Shown here: positions 36,966 to 45,451 of the stretch, one piece after another | How positions within the stretch are numbered: the first letter of the stretch is position 1 | Layout: each line of letters begins with the position of its first letter | Assembly: GCF_946479755.1 (NCBI RefSeq) | Contig: NZ_CAMLHC010000024.1 | Span: forward strand, 1-64,000 | Source of the DNA: an uncultured Chitinophaga sp. | GTDB lineage: Bacteria > Bacteroidota > Bacteroidia > Chitinophagales > Chitinophagaceae | Reading direction: 5' to 3' | DNA: 64,000 bases | Notes under the pieces: model-generated | The model's input: the letters and a program-made list of their open reading frames with translations, nothing else | Database searches by the model: none | What the model was told of the DNA's origin: nothing | Made by a program: the position numbers and the translations under genes

Positions 36966-39900
36966 TCAGAGTGACAATTGTAATCCTATGGTATATGTTT
37001 TCACCGGAGGCATCATCCTGCCCTGTGTTTCAGGGTCGTATCCCTCGTAGCCGGTGATGGTGAACAGGTTCTGGGCGAGGCCATAAACGCTGGCGCCGGC
37101 CAGTTTCCATTTCTGTACATATCTGGAAAGATCGTAGCGCAAGGAAAGGTTTTTCAACCGGATAAAGGACGCATCGCCCCACTGCGCGCTGGAAATGGAA
37201 TAGCTGCGGAAGTTAGCCGCGCCGGAACCTGCGGTGGCCTTCGGCACACTGGCGTTATCACCGGGAGCGGTCCAGCGGTCGAGGGCATACAGGCTGTGGT
37301 TAGAACTGGAACCAAGATAAGGTACGCCGTAGCCATAGTTGAAGGAGGTACCTTCCTGTTTAACGAATTGGAACAGGAACTCCAGACTGATGCCTTTATA
37401 GGAGAAACTGTTTTGCAGACCGCCGTAGAACTCCGGCAGGTGATTGCCCAGGATGACAAAATCATCTGGCTCGGAAGGCGTGTTGGTGGTGCCTCCTTTC
37501 GCGCTCTGGAAAAGGGCAAGACCGGTTTGTGGGTCAATACCGGCAAACTGGAATCCTTTCTGAATGGTGATTGGTTTGCCTACTTCCATCACATTTTTAT
37601 AGGAGGATGCTTCAATGTTGGGGAATTCCTTCAGTTCATTTTTGTTGATGGACATATTGAAGGAGGTGCGCCAGGTGAAGTCTTTCCGCTGGATGTTGGT
37701 GGAATTGATTTCAAACTCCCATCCGCTGTTGAGCACTTTAGCCGGGAAGTTACGGGTAACGGAAGGGAATCCTGTCTGCGGTGATAATTTATAATCCAGC
37801 AGCTGGTTGTCCGAAATATTATGGTAGTAGCTGGTGGTGATGAGCAGACGGTCCTGGAAGAAGCCCAGTTCGAGGGCCGCTTCTTTCTTGCGGCTCACTT
37901 CCCAGTGATAGTTGAGGTTGGCCAGCCGGGCAGGGGTGAGGCCGGTCATACCGTCATAAGGGAAGGAAGTGGACTGCCATGCGTCGAGATAGGCGTAGTC
38001 GCCGATATTGTCGTTACCGGAAGTACCGATGCTGGCGCGCAGTTTACCATAGCTCAGCACGGAGCCTTCGGGGATGAAGGATTCTTTGCTGAAGATCCAC
38101 GCTGCGCCTACCGCGCCGAAATTGCCGAAGCGGTTGCCCGGTCCGAAACGGGTGGAGCCGTCGCGGCGGAAAGTGGCATTGAGCAGGTATTTTTCATCCC
38201 AGTTATAATTCACTTTACCGAATACCGCATTATAACGGTAGAGCGCATACGTTGTCGTTTTAGCGGTGAGCTTGGCGGCAGCGTTCATGTTTTCCAGCAT
38301 CGCATCACTGGAATAGCCTTCCCCGATCACCCAGCTGCCTTTGCGGAGCGCTTCCTGCCAGCTGCCGCCTACCAGTACCTGCAAGGTGCCTTTGGCGATG
38401 GTGGTGGTATAATCGATCTGCGGTTCTATGATATAGGTATTAGCCTGTGTATTACCATAGTTTGCAGTGCTGGTGGCAGTGGTATTAGGGTTGTTGCTTT
38501 TCAGCGGTACCAGCTGTGTTTGTTGCATATCGCTGCGGGTATAGCCCACGTTGGCTTTCAGGTTAAGGCCCGGCAGCAGGGTATAGCGGATGTCTGTTTG
38601 TGCCACCAGGTTATTGGTACGGGCATCCGAGCTGCGGAGCAGGAAGGCCATGGGGTTCATGCCCGTAGGCCGCCAGTAGTAGTTGCCGGTAGAGTCATAA
38701 ATCGGGTAATTGGGGACCATATCGGTGAAGCCGGCCAGGCTGGCGGCGATGGAGTTGTCGCGCAGTGAAGAGTAGTTAACGACAGCGCCTATATGAAAAC
38801 GGCCATCTTTATTACTGTGGTCTACGCTGAGGCTGCCCGCGCCTTTGGTAAAGCCGAGGTTATTGGGCATCACGGTGGTTTCTTTGCGGAAAGTGCCGCT
38901 TAGTCTGAACTGTGTCTGGGTATTACCGCCGGACACGCTGCCCTGTGCTTCTGTTACATGCCCGGTATTACCGATCATCAGCTTCTGCCAGTCGGTGGTT
39001 TTCTGCTGGTCCCAGATGGTCAGGTCAGGTGCTGTTTCATCGGTATATGTTTGATTATCATTCCGGAAAGCTTCCTTGCGCATCTGGATGAACTGCGGAG
39101 TAGAGAGCATGTCTACCATGTTCACCACTTTGCTGCCGCCGGTATATACGTTGAATGTTGTCTGCGTTTTACCTGCTTTCCCGCGTTTGGTGGTGATGAG
39201 CACTACGCCGTTAGCGCCCCTGGAGCCGTAGATGGAAGTGGCGTCTGCATCTTTCAGTACATCAATCCGCTCTATGTCGGCCGGGTTGATAGATGCCAGC
39301 GGGCTTTGATTGCCGTTGGCGGAGGTGAAAGCATTGAGGGGGTCTGAGATGAAAGGCACGCCATCTACGATGTACAGCGGCTGGTTGGCTTTTAATACAG
39401 AGTTCTGGCCCCTGATGCTCACGTTAAAGGCGGAGCCGGGCAGGCCGTTGCTGGAGGTGACCAGCAGGCCGGGCACGTTTGCCTGTAGGGCGGACAGCGG
39501 GTCCATCACGGGATTGGAAGCAATATCGCCGGTTTTTACGCTGCTCACGGAGCCGGTATTGAATCGCTTGCTGGTGGTGCCGTAGGCGATGACTACCGTT
39601 TCATTCAGCGCGCTTACTGCGGTCTGTAATACGACAGGCACATTGGTATCGCTGCCAACGGTAATCTCTTTCGGTTCAAAGCCCACATAGGTGATCACCA
39701 GCACATCGCCGGCAGTGGCTTTGATGCTGAACTTACCTTCCGGATCGGTGATGGTGCCGTTACTGGTGCCTTTCACCTTCACCGTTACGCCCGGCAGGGC
39801 TACGCCGGCGGCATCTTTCACGGTGCCGGTCACGGGTTGCTGCACCGGAGCGGCGACAGGCAGGTCCCGCCGTTTAATGAACACGGTTTTGTCTTTGATG

Positions 39901-40226
39901 GTGTAGTCCAATGGCTGGTCTTTAAACACATCGGCCAGGAAGTCCTGCAGCGGCTGCTGTTGCGCCTGTACGCTGACAGGCCGCGTACTACGCAGGAGCG
40001 CCCGGTCATAAAAGAACAGGTAGCCGGTCTGTTTTTTAACAGCCGTAAATACATTTTCCATGGAGATGTTGCGCGCAGAAAGCGACACTGTCTGCGCAGA
40101 AGCGCCGGCAGAAACCTTTAGTGTGGCCGCAATCAGTAACATCACTGTTAATCTCATTGTTAACGCAATTTTGGTTGGTAAAGACCCTGGTATAGAAAGA
40201 GTCTTCGCATAAAGATTCAATTGCAT
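36966..40226 (-). CDS. SusC/RagA TonB-dependent transporter with STN signalling domain
   Basis: 1,086 aa. Start ATG 40226 (MQLNLY), then a signal peptide (MRLTVMLLIAATLKVSAGAS, residues 24-43), STN domain (MENVFTAVKKQTGYLFFYDR onward, about 56-115), carboxypeptidase-like domain (about 133-200), plug (about 210-330, with LYIVDGVPFIS and RIDVLKDADATSIYGSRGA) and the barrel. It carries the signal to the FecR upstream. With no CAZyme in this PUL the cargo is not evident; the TlpA-like gene hints at peptides. Confidence 0.93.
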   Translation of the reverse strand: MQLNLYAKTLSIPGSLPTKIALTMRLTVMLLIAATLKVSAGASAQTVSLSARNISMENVFTAVKKQTGYLFFYDRALLRSTRPVSVQAQQQPLQDFLADVFKDQPLDYTIKDKTVFIKRRDLPVAAPVQQPVTGTVKDAAGVALPGVTVKVKGTSNGTITDPEGKFSIKATAGDVLVITYVGFEPKEITVGSDTNVPVVLQTAVSALNETVVIAYGTTSKRFNTGSVSSVKTGDIASNPVMDPLSALQANVPGLLVTSSNGLPGSAFNVSIRGQNSVLKANQPLYIVDGVPFISDPLNAFTSANGNQSPLASINPADIERIDVLKDADATSIYGSRGANGVVLITTKRGKAGKTQTTFNVYTGGSKVVNMVDMLSTPQFIQMRKEAFRNDNQTYTDETAPDLTIWDQQKTTDWQKLMIGNTGHVTEAQGSVSGGNTQTQFRLSGTFRKETTVMPNNLGFTKGAGSLSVDHSNKDGRFHIGAVVNYSSLRDNSIAASLAGFTDMVPNYPIYDSTGNYYWRPTGMNPMAFLLRSSDARTNNLVAQTDIRYTLLPGLNLKANVGYTRSDMQQTQLVPLKSNNPNTTATSTANYGNTQANTYIIEPQIDYTTTIAKGTLQVLVGGSWQEALRKGSWVIGEGYSSDAMLENMNAAAKLTAKTTTYALYRYNAVFGKVNYNWDEKYLLNATFRRDGSTRFGPGNRFGNFGAVGAAWIFSKESFIPEGSVLSYGKLRASIGTSGNDNIGDYAYLDAWQSTSFPYDGMTGLTPARLANLNYHWEVSRKKEAALELGFFQDRLLITTSYYHNISDNQLLDYKLSPQTGFPSVTRNFPAKVLNSGWEFEINSTNIQRKDFTWRTSFNMSINKNELKEFPNIEASSYKNVMEVGKPITIQKGFQFAGIDPQTGLALFQSAKGGTTNTPSEPDDFVILGNHLPEFYGGLQNSFSYKGISLEFLFQFVKQEGTSFNYGYGVPYLGSSSNHSLYALDRWTAPGDNASVPKATAGSGAANFRSYSISSAQWGDASFIRLKNLSLRYDLSRYVQKWKLAGASVYGLAQNLFTITGYEGYDPETQGRMMPPVKTYTIGLQLSL

Positions 40227-40238
40227 AGATTTGCATTG

Positions 40239-40336
40239 TTTGGATGTAAATAATCAGTATTTAAGTGCGTCAAAGCTTAATGACTGTCTTCGTCCTGACA
40301 TTCGCCGGGGGTGGGTCCAATCACCTCCGGTTTTTT
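40239..40336 (+). ncRNA. Predicted cis-antisense RNA over the PUL 2 SusC leader
   Basis: A -7 box TAGATTTG (40226-40233) starts on the SusC start codon, on the opposite strand. The -33 region is weak (CTTC with a 19-nt spacer or TTCG with 18). The stem ccgggggtg/cacctccgg (40305-40313, 40322-40330; one G-T pair) is followed by six T. The predicted RNA is about 97 nt. Same geometry as in PUL 1 and PUL 3. The hairpin cannot terminate the sense transcript, because the T-tract is only on the antisense side. Confidence 0.5.
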
Positions 40337-40418
40337 ATGGGCGGACAGCCGGTTGTTGTGTTTAGTTGTGCATATAGGCGATAGATGGCTGGTGTCGCTC
40401 GTTGTGAATCATGACAAT

Positions 40419-41618
40419 TTATGGTTGTACAATAATGTTTCTTCCTTTCATATGAAAACGGATGCCTGTTGACTGCAGGCCTTCCAGTACGTCTTCCAGC
40501 GGGAGGTTGCGTTGTATCTCGCCCTGGAAGGTGCGGACAGGGATATTCCCTTCGTATACCGCATGTACGTCGTACCATCTTTCCAGTTGCCGCATGATAG
40601 CGGGTATATCGGCGTTGTTAAAATAGAACTCCCCGTTTTTCCAGGCGATGGCGGCAGCCGTGTCTGTCCGGCTGACTTGTATGCTGCCGTTGCTGATCTG
40701 TGCCTGCTGGCCGGGGGCCAGTACGCGGGAAGCGCTGCCGGTGTTGACTTTCACCGCGCCGCTCACCAGGGTGGCATTGATGGTATTTTCGTTGGCATAG
40801 GCGCTGATGCAAAAGCTGGTGCCCAGTACGTCTATGGTCGTCTGATCAATGATGGTGACCCGGAACGGATGGTTGGCTTTTGATGTTACTTCCAGGTAGG
40901 CCTCACCGGTGATGCTTACCTGTCTGGCGCCTTCACGGAAGGCGGTGGGGTAGGTGATGGAAGAAGCGGCGTTGAGCCATACGGCGGTGCCGTCCGGGAG
41001 TATGACCCGGAACTGGCCGCCACGGGGAGTAGTCAGTGTATTCAGTGCCGGCGCTGCGTCCGGGTTTTGCAGATCATAGCGGAGTTGTCCCTGCTGTTGC
41101 AGGATATTGGAAGCGCCCTGTGCGATCACCTGGTGGCCGGCGCTGTCCAGCTGTATAGTAGAGCCGTCAGCCAGTGTGAGCACTGCTTTGCTGCTACCTG
41201 GCAGTACGGGGGCCTGTACCTGTTGCTGGGCAACAGGCGGCGTTACAGGACGGGAACGCTGGATGTACCAGGCGGTGCCGGCGAGTAGTACGACCGCTGC
41301 TGCGGCGCTCCAGTGCCACCGGGGCAGCCGGAAGGTTTTACGGGGAGCTGTTGTGGTATCGGCATGAGTCAGGTGTTTGGCCCGAAAGGCCTCCCAGGCG
41401 CTGTTTACATCGGGTTGGGTAAACCGCTGCAGTTTATCTGCCAGCAGCCGGGTGTCGCTCCACTGTTCCAGGAAACGGCGGTTCTCCGGATCGGTATCCA
41501 GCCAGGCACGCAGTTCTTCGGCTTCACCGGCGGTGAGCTGGTCTTGCTGGTGCCGCGCGATAAGATAAGCGACCCTTTGTAAAAATGTATCCGGTTGTTG
41601 GCTGTCAGGAACTCCCAC
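40419..41618 (-). CDS. FecR-family anti-sigma factor
   Basis: 399 aa. Cytosolic sigma-binding part (about 1-90, including QDQLTAGEAEELRAWLDTD), a transmembrane helix (WSAAAAVVLLAGTAWYI, about 99-115), the FecR domain (LNTLTTPRGGQFRVILPDG onward, about 190-285) and a C-terminal DUF4974 domain (FNNADIPAIMRQLERWYDVHAV, about 325-398). It is separated from its sigma gene by the unknown gene at 41919-43448, an unusual order. Confidence 0.92.
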   Translation of the reverse strand: MGVPDSQQPDTFLQRVAYLIARHQQDQLTAGEAEELRAWLDTDPENRRFLEQWSDTRLLADKLQRFTQPDVNSAWEAFRAKHLTHADTTTAPRKTFRLPRWHWSAAAAVVLLAGTAWYIQRSRPVTPPVAQQQVQAPVLPGSSKAVLTLADGSTIQLDSAGHQVIAQGASNILQQQGQLRYDLQNPDAAPALNTLTTPRGGQFRVILPDGTAVWLNAASSITYPTAFREGARQVSITGEAYLEVTSKANHPFRVTIIDQTTIDVLGTSFCISAYANENTINATLVSGAVKVNTGSASRVLAPGQQAQISNGSIQVSRTDTAAAIAWKNGEFYFNNADIPAIMRQLERWYDVHAVYEGNIPVRTFQGEIQRNLPLEDVLEGLQSTGIRFHMKGRNIIVQP

Positions 41619-41918
41619 TATTGCTGTTTTCTATAGAAACAACAACTTGTCGAGTTCGATGAAAAGAAAAAGCAGGAATTTTGAAATTTTTTTTAAATCA
41701 ATAGGTAACTGACTGAATATAAATGTAATAATCCGGTACACCGCCAGGCGCATCAACCATCAACCGCATAACGCCCATGGATAAAAGGCTTAAAATTCCA
41801 CTGCGACGCCGGGCACATCGTCTACCCCTACATCTGGCCGGGGCACCCGCGGTCTTAAAACTCCACTGTGACGCCGGGCACATCGTCTACTCCTACATCT
41901 GGCCGGGCACCCACGATC
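41619..41918. repeat. Gap before FecR: A/T tract and a 64-65 bp tandem repeat
   Basis: About 300 bp without a gene. An A/T tract (about 41677-41697) lies upstream of FecR. Two copies of a unit beginning cttaaaa(c/t)tccactg occupy 41789-41853 (65 bp) and 41854-41917 (64 bp). A third, partial copy from 41918 is the 3' end of the unknown gene, including its stop codon. The repeat is therefore a duplicated gene end. Confidence 0.85.
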
Positions 41919-43448
41919 TTAAAACTCCACTGTGACGTCGAGCGCATCCGCCAGTTGTTTGAGCTGCGGAATAGCGGCCACCGGCATACAAGCCAACAGG
42001 TAGTTGCGCATACCGGCATTGAGCCGTATAAGCATGGCGCCCTGCGGTTGCATCTCTGTATTTACGAAATGCATATACTCCTCGCTGACAGGGTCTTCGT
42101 CATAGGGAGGCGGCGTTTTTAATGTCGTATTCCAGTACAGTGTCGTTACCTCGTTCAGTTTACTTACCTGCCCGGAGAGCGGTTTATTATGGGACAGTTC
42201 CGCGATCAGTCCGCGGTCCAGCAGGCCGTCCAGCAGGGCGACGGGCACGGTAGCGCGGGGGAATTCATCCAGTCCGCGGCGCTGACTGTCTTCCGGATAA
42301 CGGTTATGGATATACGTGTATGGAAAATCTGCAGCCAGTGTTACGCGGTGGAAAAGTTCTGTAGCGATAGGAAGGAAAAAATCGGTGTTATCACCGGGAT
42401 TGAACAACCAGATCAGCTGCCATAGCTGTTCTTTATCGATGTTTTTCCGGTAATACCGGTTCCAGTTGACTTTAGCGCTGACAAGCGCACGCGCCCTGGT
42501 AAAATAGCGAAGCAGCAGTTGCCCTGGCTCCGACGTAAGATCCGTTACTACTTCAAACTTGTCGTCAGCAGCTGCATACCGGAAAGACAACGGCATACCG
42601 GGAGCGGTAGCGATAACGCAGGAGCGCCCCTCATCGGCGTTCAGGATATATACGGTATCGTATTCCCAGCCGCCCGGCTGATCGCTATGCTGTGTGAGAC
42701 GCAGCTCCCACGGCTTTTGTGCCACCACCAGGCTGTCCAGCCCCGGCGCAAACAATTCGTTATGTAACAGCTGTTGGAATTCATCGGGAGAGATACCGGT
42801 CCGCACGAGGTCCTGTTTAAAAACAGGTTGACCCTCTTCGATCAGGCGCAGCAGCCCTGCGTCGCCGCCGAAAAGGTAGTCTTCTTTCAGGAGCGCTGTG
42901 GCCACTTCCGGCAGCAGTACATCCTGCCACTCGGTATAGTCAGGCGTGGCGGTCCAGTCTTTCGGGGCGAAGGTCACCGCATTTACTTTGCCTTTTACCG
43001 TTGTCTGGTGATCGTCTTCAATCCAGAGGCGGGCGTGCAGGTCGCCGTCGATGGTCACTTCACCATGGTTATAGTAACCGATAAAAGTCTGCTGAACGTA
43101 TACGTTGCCTCTAACATGTATGGGAACGCAGCCGGCGATGAGGTTGCGGCAGGTGAGGTTGCCATCTACAGACAGGAAGCAGGCGTAGGTGTCCGGCTCA
43201 TAGTCGATGATGGAATTGTCTACCTGCAGGTTGCCCCGGAATATCATTCCGGCGATATCCTTTTCTACATAGATATCGTGGAGGTCCAGCAGCTGGCTGG
43301 TGTGCACATCTTCTTCAAATATCAGCACTTTCTGCCCGGGCACATCTTCTGCCAGGAATTCAAAATCGTAGGAGAGATGAGCTGTCAGCCCTTGTTCGAT
43401 GGCTTCTTCCAGCGTCAGTGTAGTAGTGGGATTAACGTTTTGGAACAT
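41919..43448 (-). CDS. Unknown protein with a beta-helix-like segment, between sigma factor and FecR
   Basis: 509 aa; I cannot assign a family. There is no signal peptide or membrane segment. Residues about 55-165 are a run of short strands with a regular pattern (IAGMIFRGNLQVDNSIID, FLSVDGNLTCRNLIAG, IHVRGNVYVQQTFIGYYNHG, EVTIDGDLHARLWIED), suggesting a left- or right-handed beta-helix, somewhat like bactofilin or polymer-forming folds. The remainder looks alpha/beta and acidic. It starts 5 bp after the sigma gene stop, so it is co-expressed with the sigma factor. Its C-terminus DVTVEF is duplicated downstream by tandem repeats. Role unknown; it could modulate the sigma factor. Confidence 0.7.
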   Translation of the reverse strand: MFQNVNPTTTLTLEEAIEQGLTAHLSYDFEFLAEDVPGQKVLIFEEDVHTSQLLDLHDIYVEKDIAGMIFRGNLQVDNSIIDYEPDTYACFLSVDGNLTCRNLIAGCVPIHVRGNVYVQQTFIGYYNHGEVTIDGDLHARLWIEDDHQTTVKGKVNAVTFAPKDWTATPDYTEWQDVLLPEVATALLKEDYLFGGDAGLLRLIEEGQPVFKQDLVRTGISPDEFQQLLHNELFAPGLDSLVVAQKPWELRLTQHSDQPGGWEYDTVYILNADEGRSCVIATAPGMPLSFRYAAADDKFEVVTDLTSEPGQLLLRYFTRARALVSAKVNWNRYYRKNIDKEQLWQLIWLFNPGDNTDFFLPIATELFHRVTLAADFPYTYIHNRYPEDSQRRGLDEFPRATVPVALLDGLLDRGLIAELSHNKPLSGQVSKLNEVTTLYWNTTLKTPPPYDEDPVSEEYMHFVNTEMQPQGAMLIRLNAGMRNYLLACMPVAAIPQLKQLADALDVTVEF

Positions 43449-43453
43449 AGGTT

Positions 43454-44080
43454 TTATCCTTTATAGTCATAGTATCGCAGCAGGGTGAGATAAAGCGGCA
43501 GGAGCGGGAGCACCTGTTTCTTCAGCACGCTGCTGCGCAACAGTTTAATAGCGCGCAGTTTCTGGGTACGGACGGTATTGTAGGAGATGTTGAGCGCAGT
43601 GGCGATCTCTTCATTTTTCCGGCCTTCCAGGTATCCCATTTTAAATACCCGCTTGCATTGGGCGGGTAATTGTTCGATGGCGGCGTACAGGTGTTGCAGC
43701 AGTTCGGTTTCCGCCAGCAGCGGATCGAAGCCGGCCGGAACGGGGGCGGTCTGACCATCCTGGTGGTAGAGGAATTCCTGTTCCCTTTCGGTCAACCTGT
43801 TTTGTTGTTTCAGATAATTCAGGCAGGCGTTGCGGGTGGAGATGAACAGGAAAGCTTTGATGCTGTTGGTGCTTGGAAAGTCGCCGCGCTTGTCCCACAG
43901 TTTGGAAAAAGCTTCCTGGACGAGGTCTTCCGCCGCATGGGTGTGGGAGACGATAGAGCCGGCAAAATAACACAGGGCTTTATAATGCCAGTCGAACAGC
44001 TGCCGGAATACCGCTTGGTCTCCTGCCGCCAGTTGCTGTATAAATGCATCCTCTGTGTACTTGTTGTGCTGATCACTCAT
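43454..44080 (-). CDS. ECF RNA polymerase sigma factor (FecI-like)
   Basis: 208 aa from ATG 44080. Region 2 runs from FIQQLAAGDQAVFRQLFDWH to EDLVQEAFSKLWDKR (about 13-67) and region 4 covers LPAQCKRVFKMGYLEGRKNEEIATALNIS (starting near 137) with the helix-turn-helix. Usual length. It drives PUL 2. Upstream is a 29-bp inverted repeat shared with the divergent SGNH gene, which may hold regulatory signals for both. Confidence 0.92.
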   Translation of the reverse strand: MSDQHNKYTEDAFIQQLAAGDQAVFRQLFDWHYKALCYFAGSIVSHTHAAEDLVQEAFSKLWDKRGDFPSTNSIKAFLFISTRNACLNYLKQQNRLTEREQEFLYHQDGQTAPVPAGFDPLLAETELLQHLYAAIEQLPAQCKRVFKMGYLEGRKNEEIATALNISYNTVRTQKLRAIKLLRSSVLKKQVLPLLPLYLTLLRYYDYKG

Positions 44081-44124
44081 CCCTGTTGCCGCTGAAATAA
44101 TTGAACCATAAAAATACTAAAATC

Positions 44125-44218
44125 AATTACGAATTACGAATTACGAATTACGAGCGGGGAGCTATATCTTTATCCGGTTCGTTTCAAATTCGTAATTCGT
44201 AATTCGTAATTCGTAATT
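44125..44218. repeat. Perfect 29-bp inverted repeat built of a 7-bp tandem unit
   Basis: The left arm (44125-44153) is four repeats of the unit aattacg and the right arm (44190-44218) is its exact reverse complement, with a 36-nt spacer. The right arm ends 8 bp before the SGNH start codon at 44227, so the leader RNA can fold into a long hairpin next to the start. Four-fold 7-bp repetition in both arms suggests growth by slippage and inversion. Confidence 0.95.
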
Positions 44219-44226
44219 TTTTTGCA

Positions 44227-44955
44227 ATGCGTTATCTGCTCTTATGCTGTCTCATGGCCTGTATGGCCTGCGCTACCCGTCCGTATGCTGTGATCAACAA
44301 AGGGGTGGGTGGTAATAGTACTTCTGATCTGCTGACGAGGGTGGAGAAAGATGTGGCGACCTTGCGGCCAGACCTGGTGGTACTGATGGCAGGAACGAAT
44401 GATATGGTCAATTCCCATAAGCTGGTACCGTACGGGCAATATGCAGCGCAGTACCGGCAACTGGTGCAGCGTATCCGGCAAACCGGCGCCAAAGTGGTGC
44501 TGATGACTTCTTTGCCGGTAGATACAGGGTATCTCTTTCAGCGCCACCAGCGCGGGCTATACGATACAGATCCTAACCGAAAAATAGACAGTGCCTGCGC
44601 CATTGTCCGGGAAATTGCCGCTTCGGAGCAGGTGTACTGTCTCGATCTTCACGAGGTTTTTGTCCGTCAGGGAGAGCCGAACAGGACGGCTGCTTCCCTG
44701 ATCGTCAATGCGGCTAATATCGGCAAGGAAGACGGTATTCATCCCACTGCCGCCGGTTACCGGTTTATGGCCGCGCAGTTGTATGCTTTCCTTAAAAAGC
44801 AGCACCTGTTGCGCCGGCATCATCGTATTCTCTGTTTTGGCGACAGTATTACCTATGGGGCCTTTATGGATGGTGCGGGTACCGATAGCGGGGATACTTA
44901 TCCCGCAGCGTTAAAGCGGCTGTTAAATCATCACCGCGGCGTGGGCTTTCGGTAG
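44227..44955 (+). CDS. Circularly permuted SGNH/GDSL hydrolase, lipoprotein
   Basis: 242 aa. The lipoprotein signal (MRYLLLCCLMACMAC) is followed at once by block II (VINKGVGGNS, about 23-31) and block III (LMAGTNDM, N58). Then comes block V (DGIHP, D169 and H172). Block I, which holds the nucleophile (ILCFGDSITYG, S207), is at the C-terminus, followed by DTYPAALKRLLNHH. In ordinary family members block I is first. All four SGNH residues are present, so the fold can be complete but its termini are moved. Probably an esterase or deacetylase on the periplasmic or outer-membrane face. Divergent from the PUL 2 sigma gene. Confidence 0.85.
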   Translation: MRYLLLCCLMACMACATRPYAVINKGVGGNSTSDLLTRVEKDVATLRPDLVVLMAGTNDMVNSHKLVPYGQYAAQYRQLVQRIRQTGAKVVLMTSLPVDTGYLFQRHQRGLYDTDPNRKIDSACAIVREIAASEQVYCLDLHEVFVRQGEPNRTAASLIVNAANIGKEDGIHPTAAGYRFMAAQLYAFLKKQHLLRRHHRILCFGDSITYGAFMDGAGTDSGDTYPAALKRLLNHHRGVGFR

Positions 44956-45451
44956 CAGGAGCGCCTTCAGCCTTCACCCACCGCCTCCCGCTAACATCTT
45001 TCACCTTTCCACCTCGGGCCTAACATCGTCCACGCTTTAACCTTCCGCCTCCAGCCTTCAGCCTTCACCCACCGCCTCCCGCTAACATCGTCCACGCTTT
45101 AACCTTCCGCCTCCAGCCTTCAGCCTTCACCCACCGCCTCCCGCTAACATCGTCCACGCTTTAACCTTCCGCCTCCAGCCTACCGCCTTCTGCCTACCGC
45201 CATCCGCCCTTCCGCCTACCGCCATCCGCCTACCGCCATCCCTTTTTCCATGCCTCCTTCAGGGGACTAGATAAGCTTAAGGTGTCTCGCAGCCGACATT
45301 TAAACATTGTTTTTAAAAAATTTAATTAATTATAGGGATATTATTTAAAAGAATTACTATTTTAGCCCAAGCCAAGGCATATATGTTATAAAGTGGGCTT
45401 TTTATAGCCATATATTTTATAAACACAACTACAAATTCTACACACGTTCTG
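44956..45451. repeat. Gene-free gap with C-rich 62-bp and shorter tandem repeats
   Basis: No supported gene. A 62-bp unit (starting ccttcagccttcaccc) is repeated exactly at 45055-45116 and 45117-45178, with a variant copy at 44964-45054 (91 bp). After it a 12-16 bp motif close to cctaccgccatccg recurs to about 45240. From 45260 to 45451 the sequence is AT-rich and is the likely leader of the following genes. Confidence 0.85.

Noticed and set aside
40305..40336. Terminator of the sigma-FecR transcript in PUL 2
   Set aside because: The T-tract is on the strand opposite to FecR and SusC; on the sense strand the hairpin is preceded by A and not followed by T.
44125..44218. Insertion-sequence ends or a miniature transposon
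   Set aside because: The arms are simple 7-bp repeats with a 36-nt spacer, and no target-site duplication or transposase is visible.
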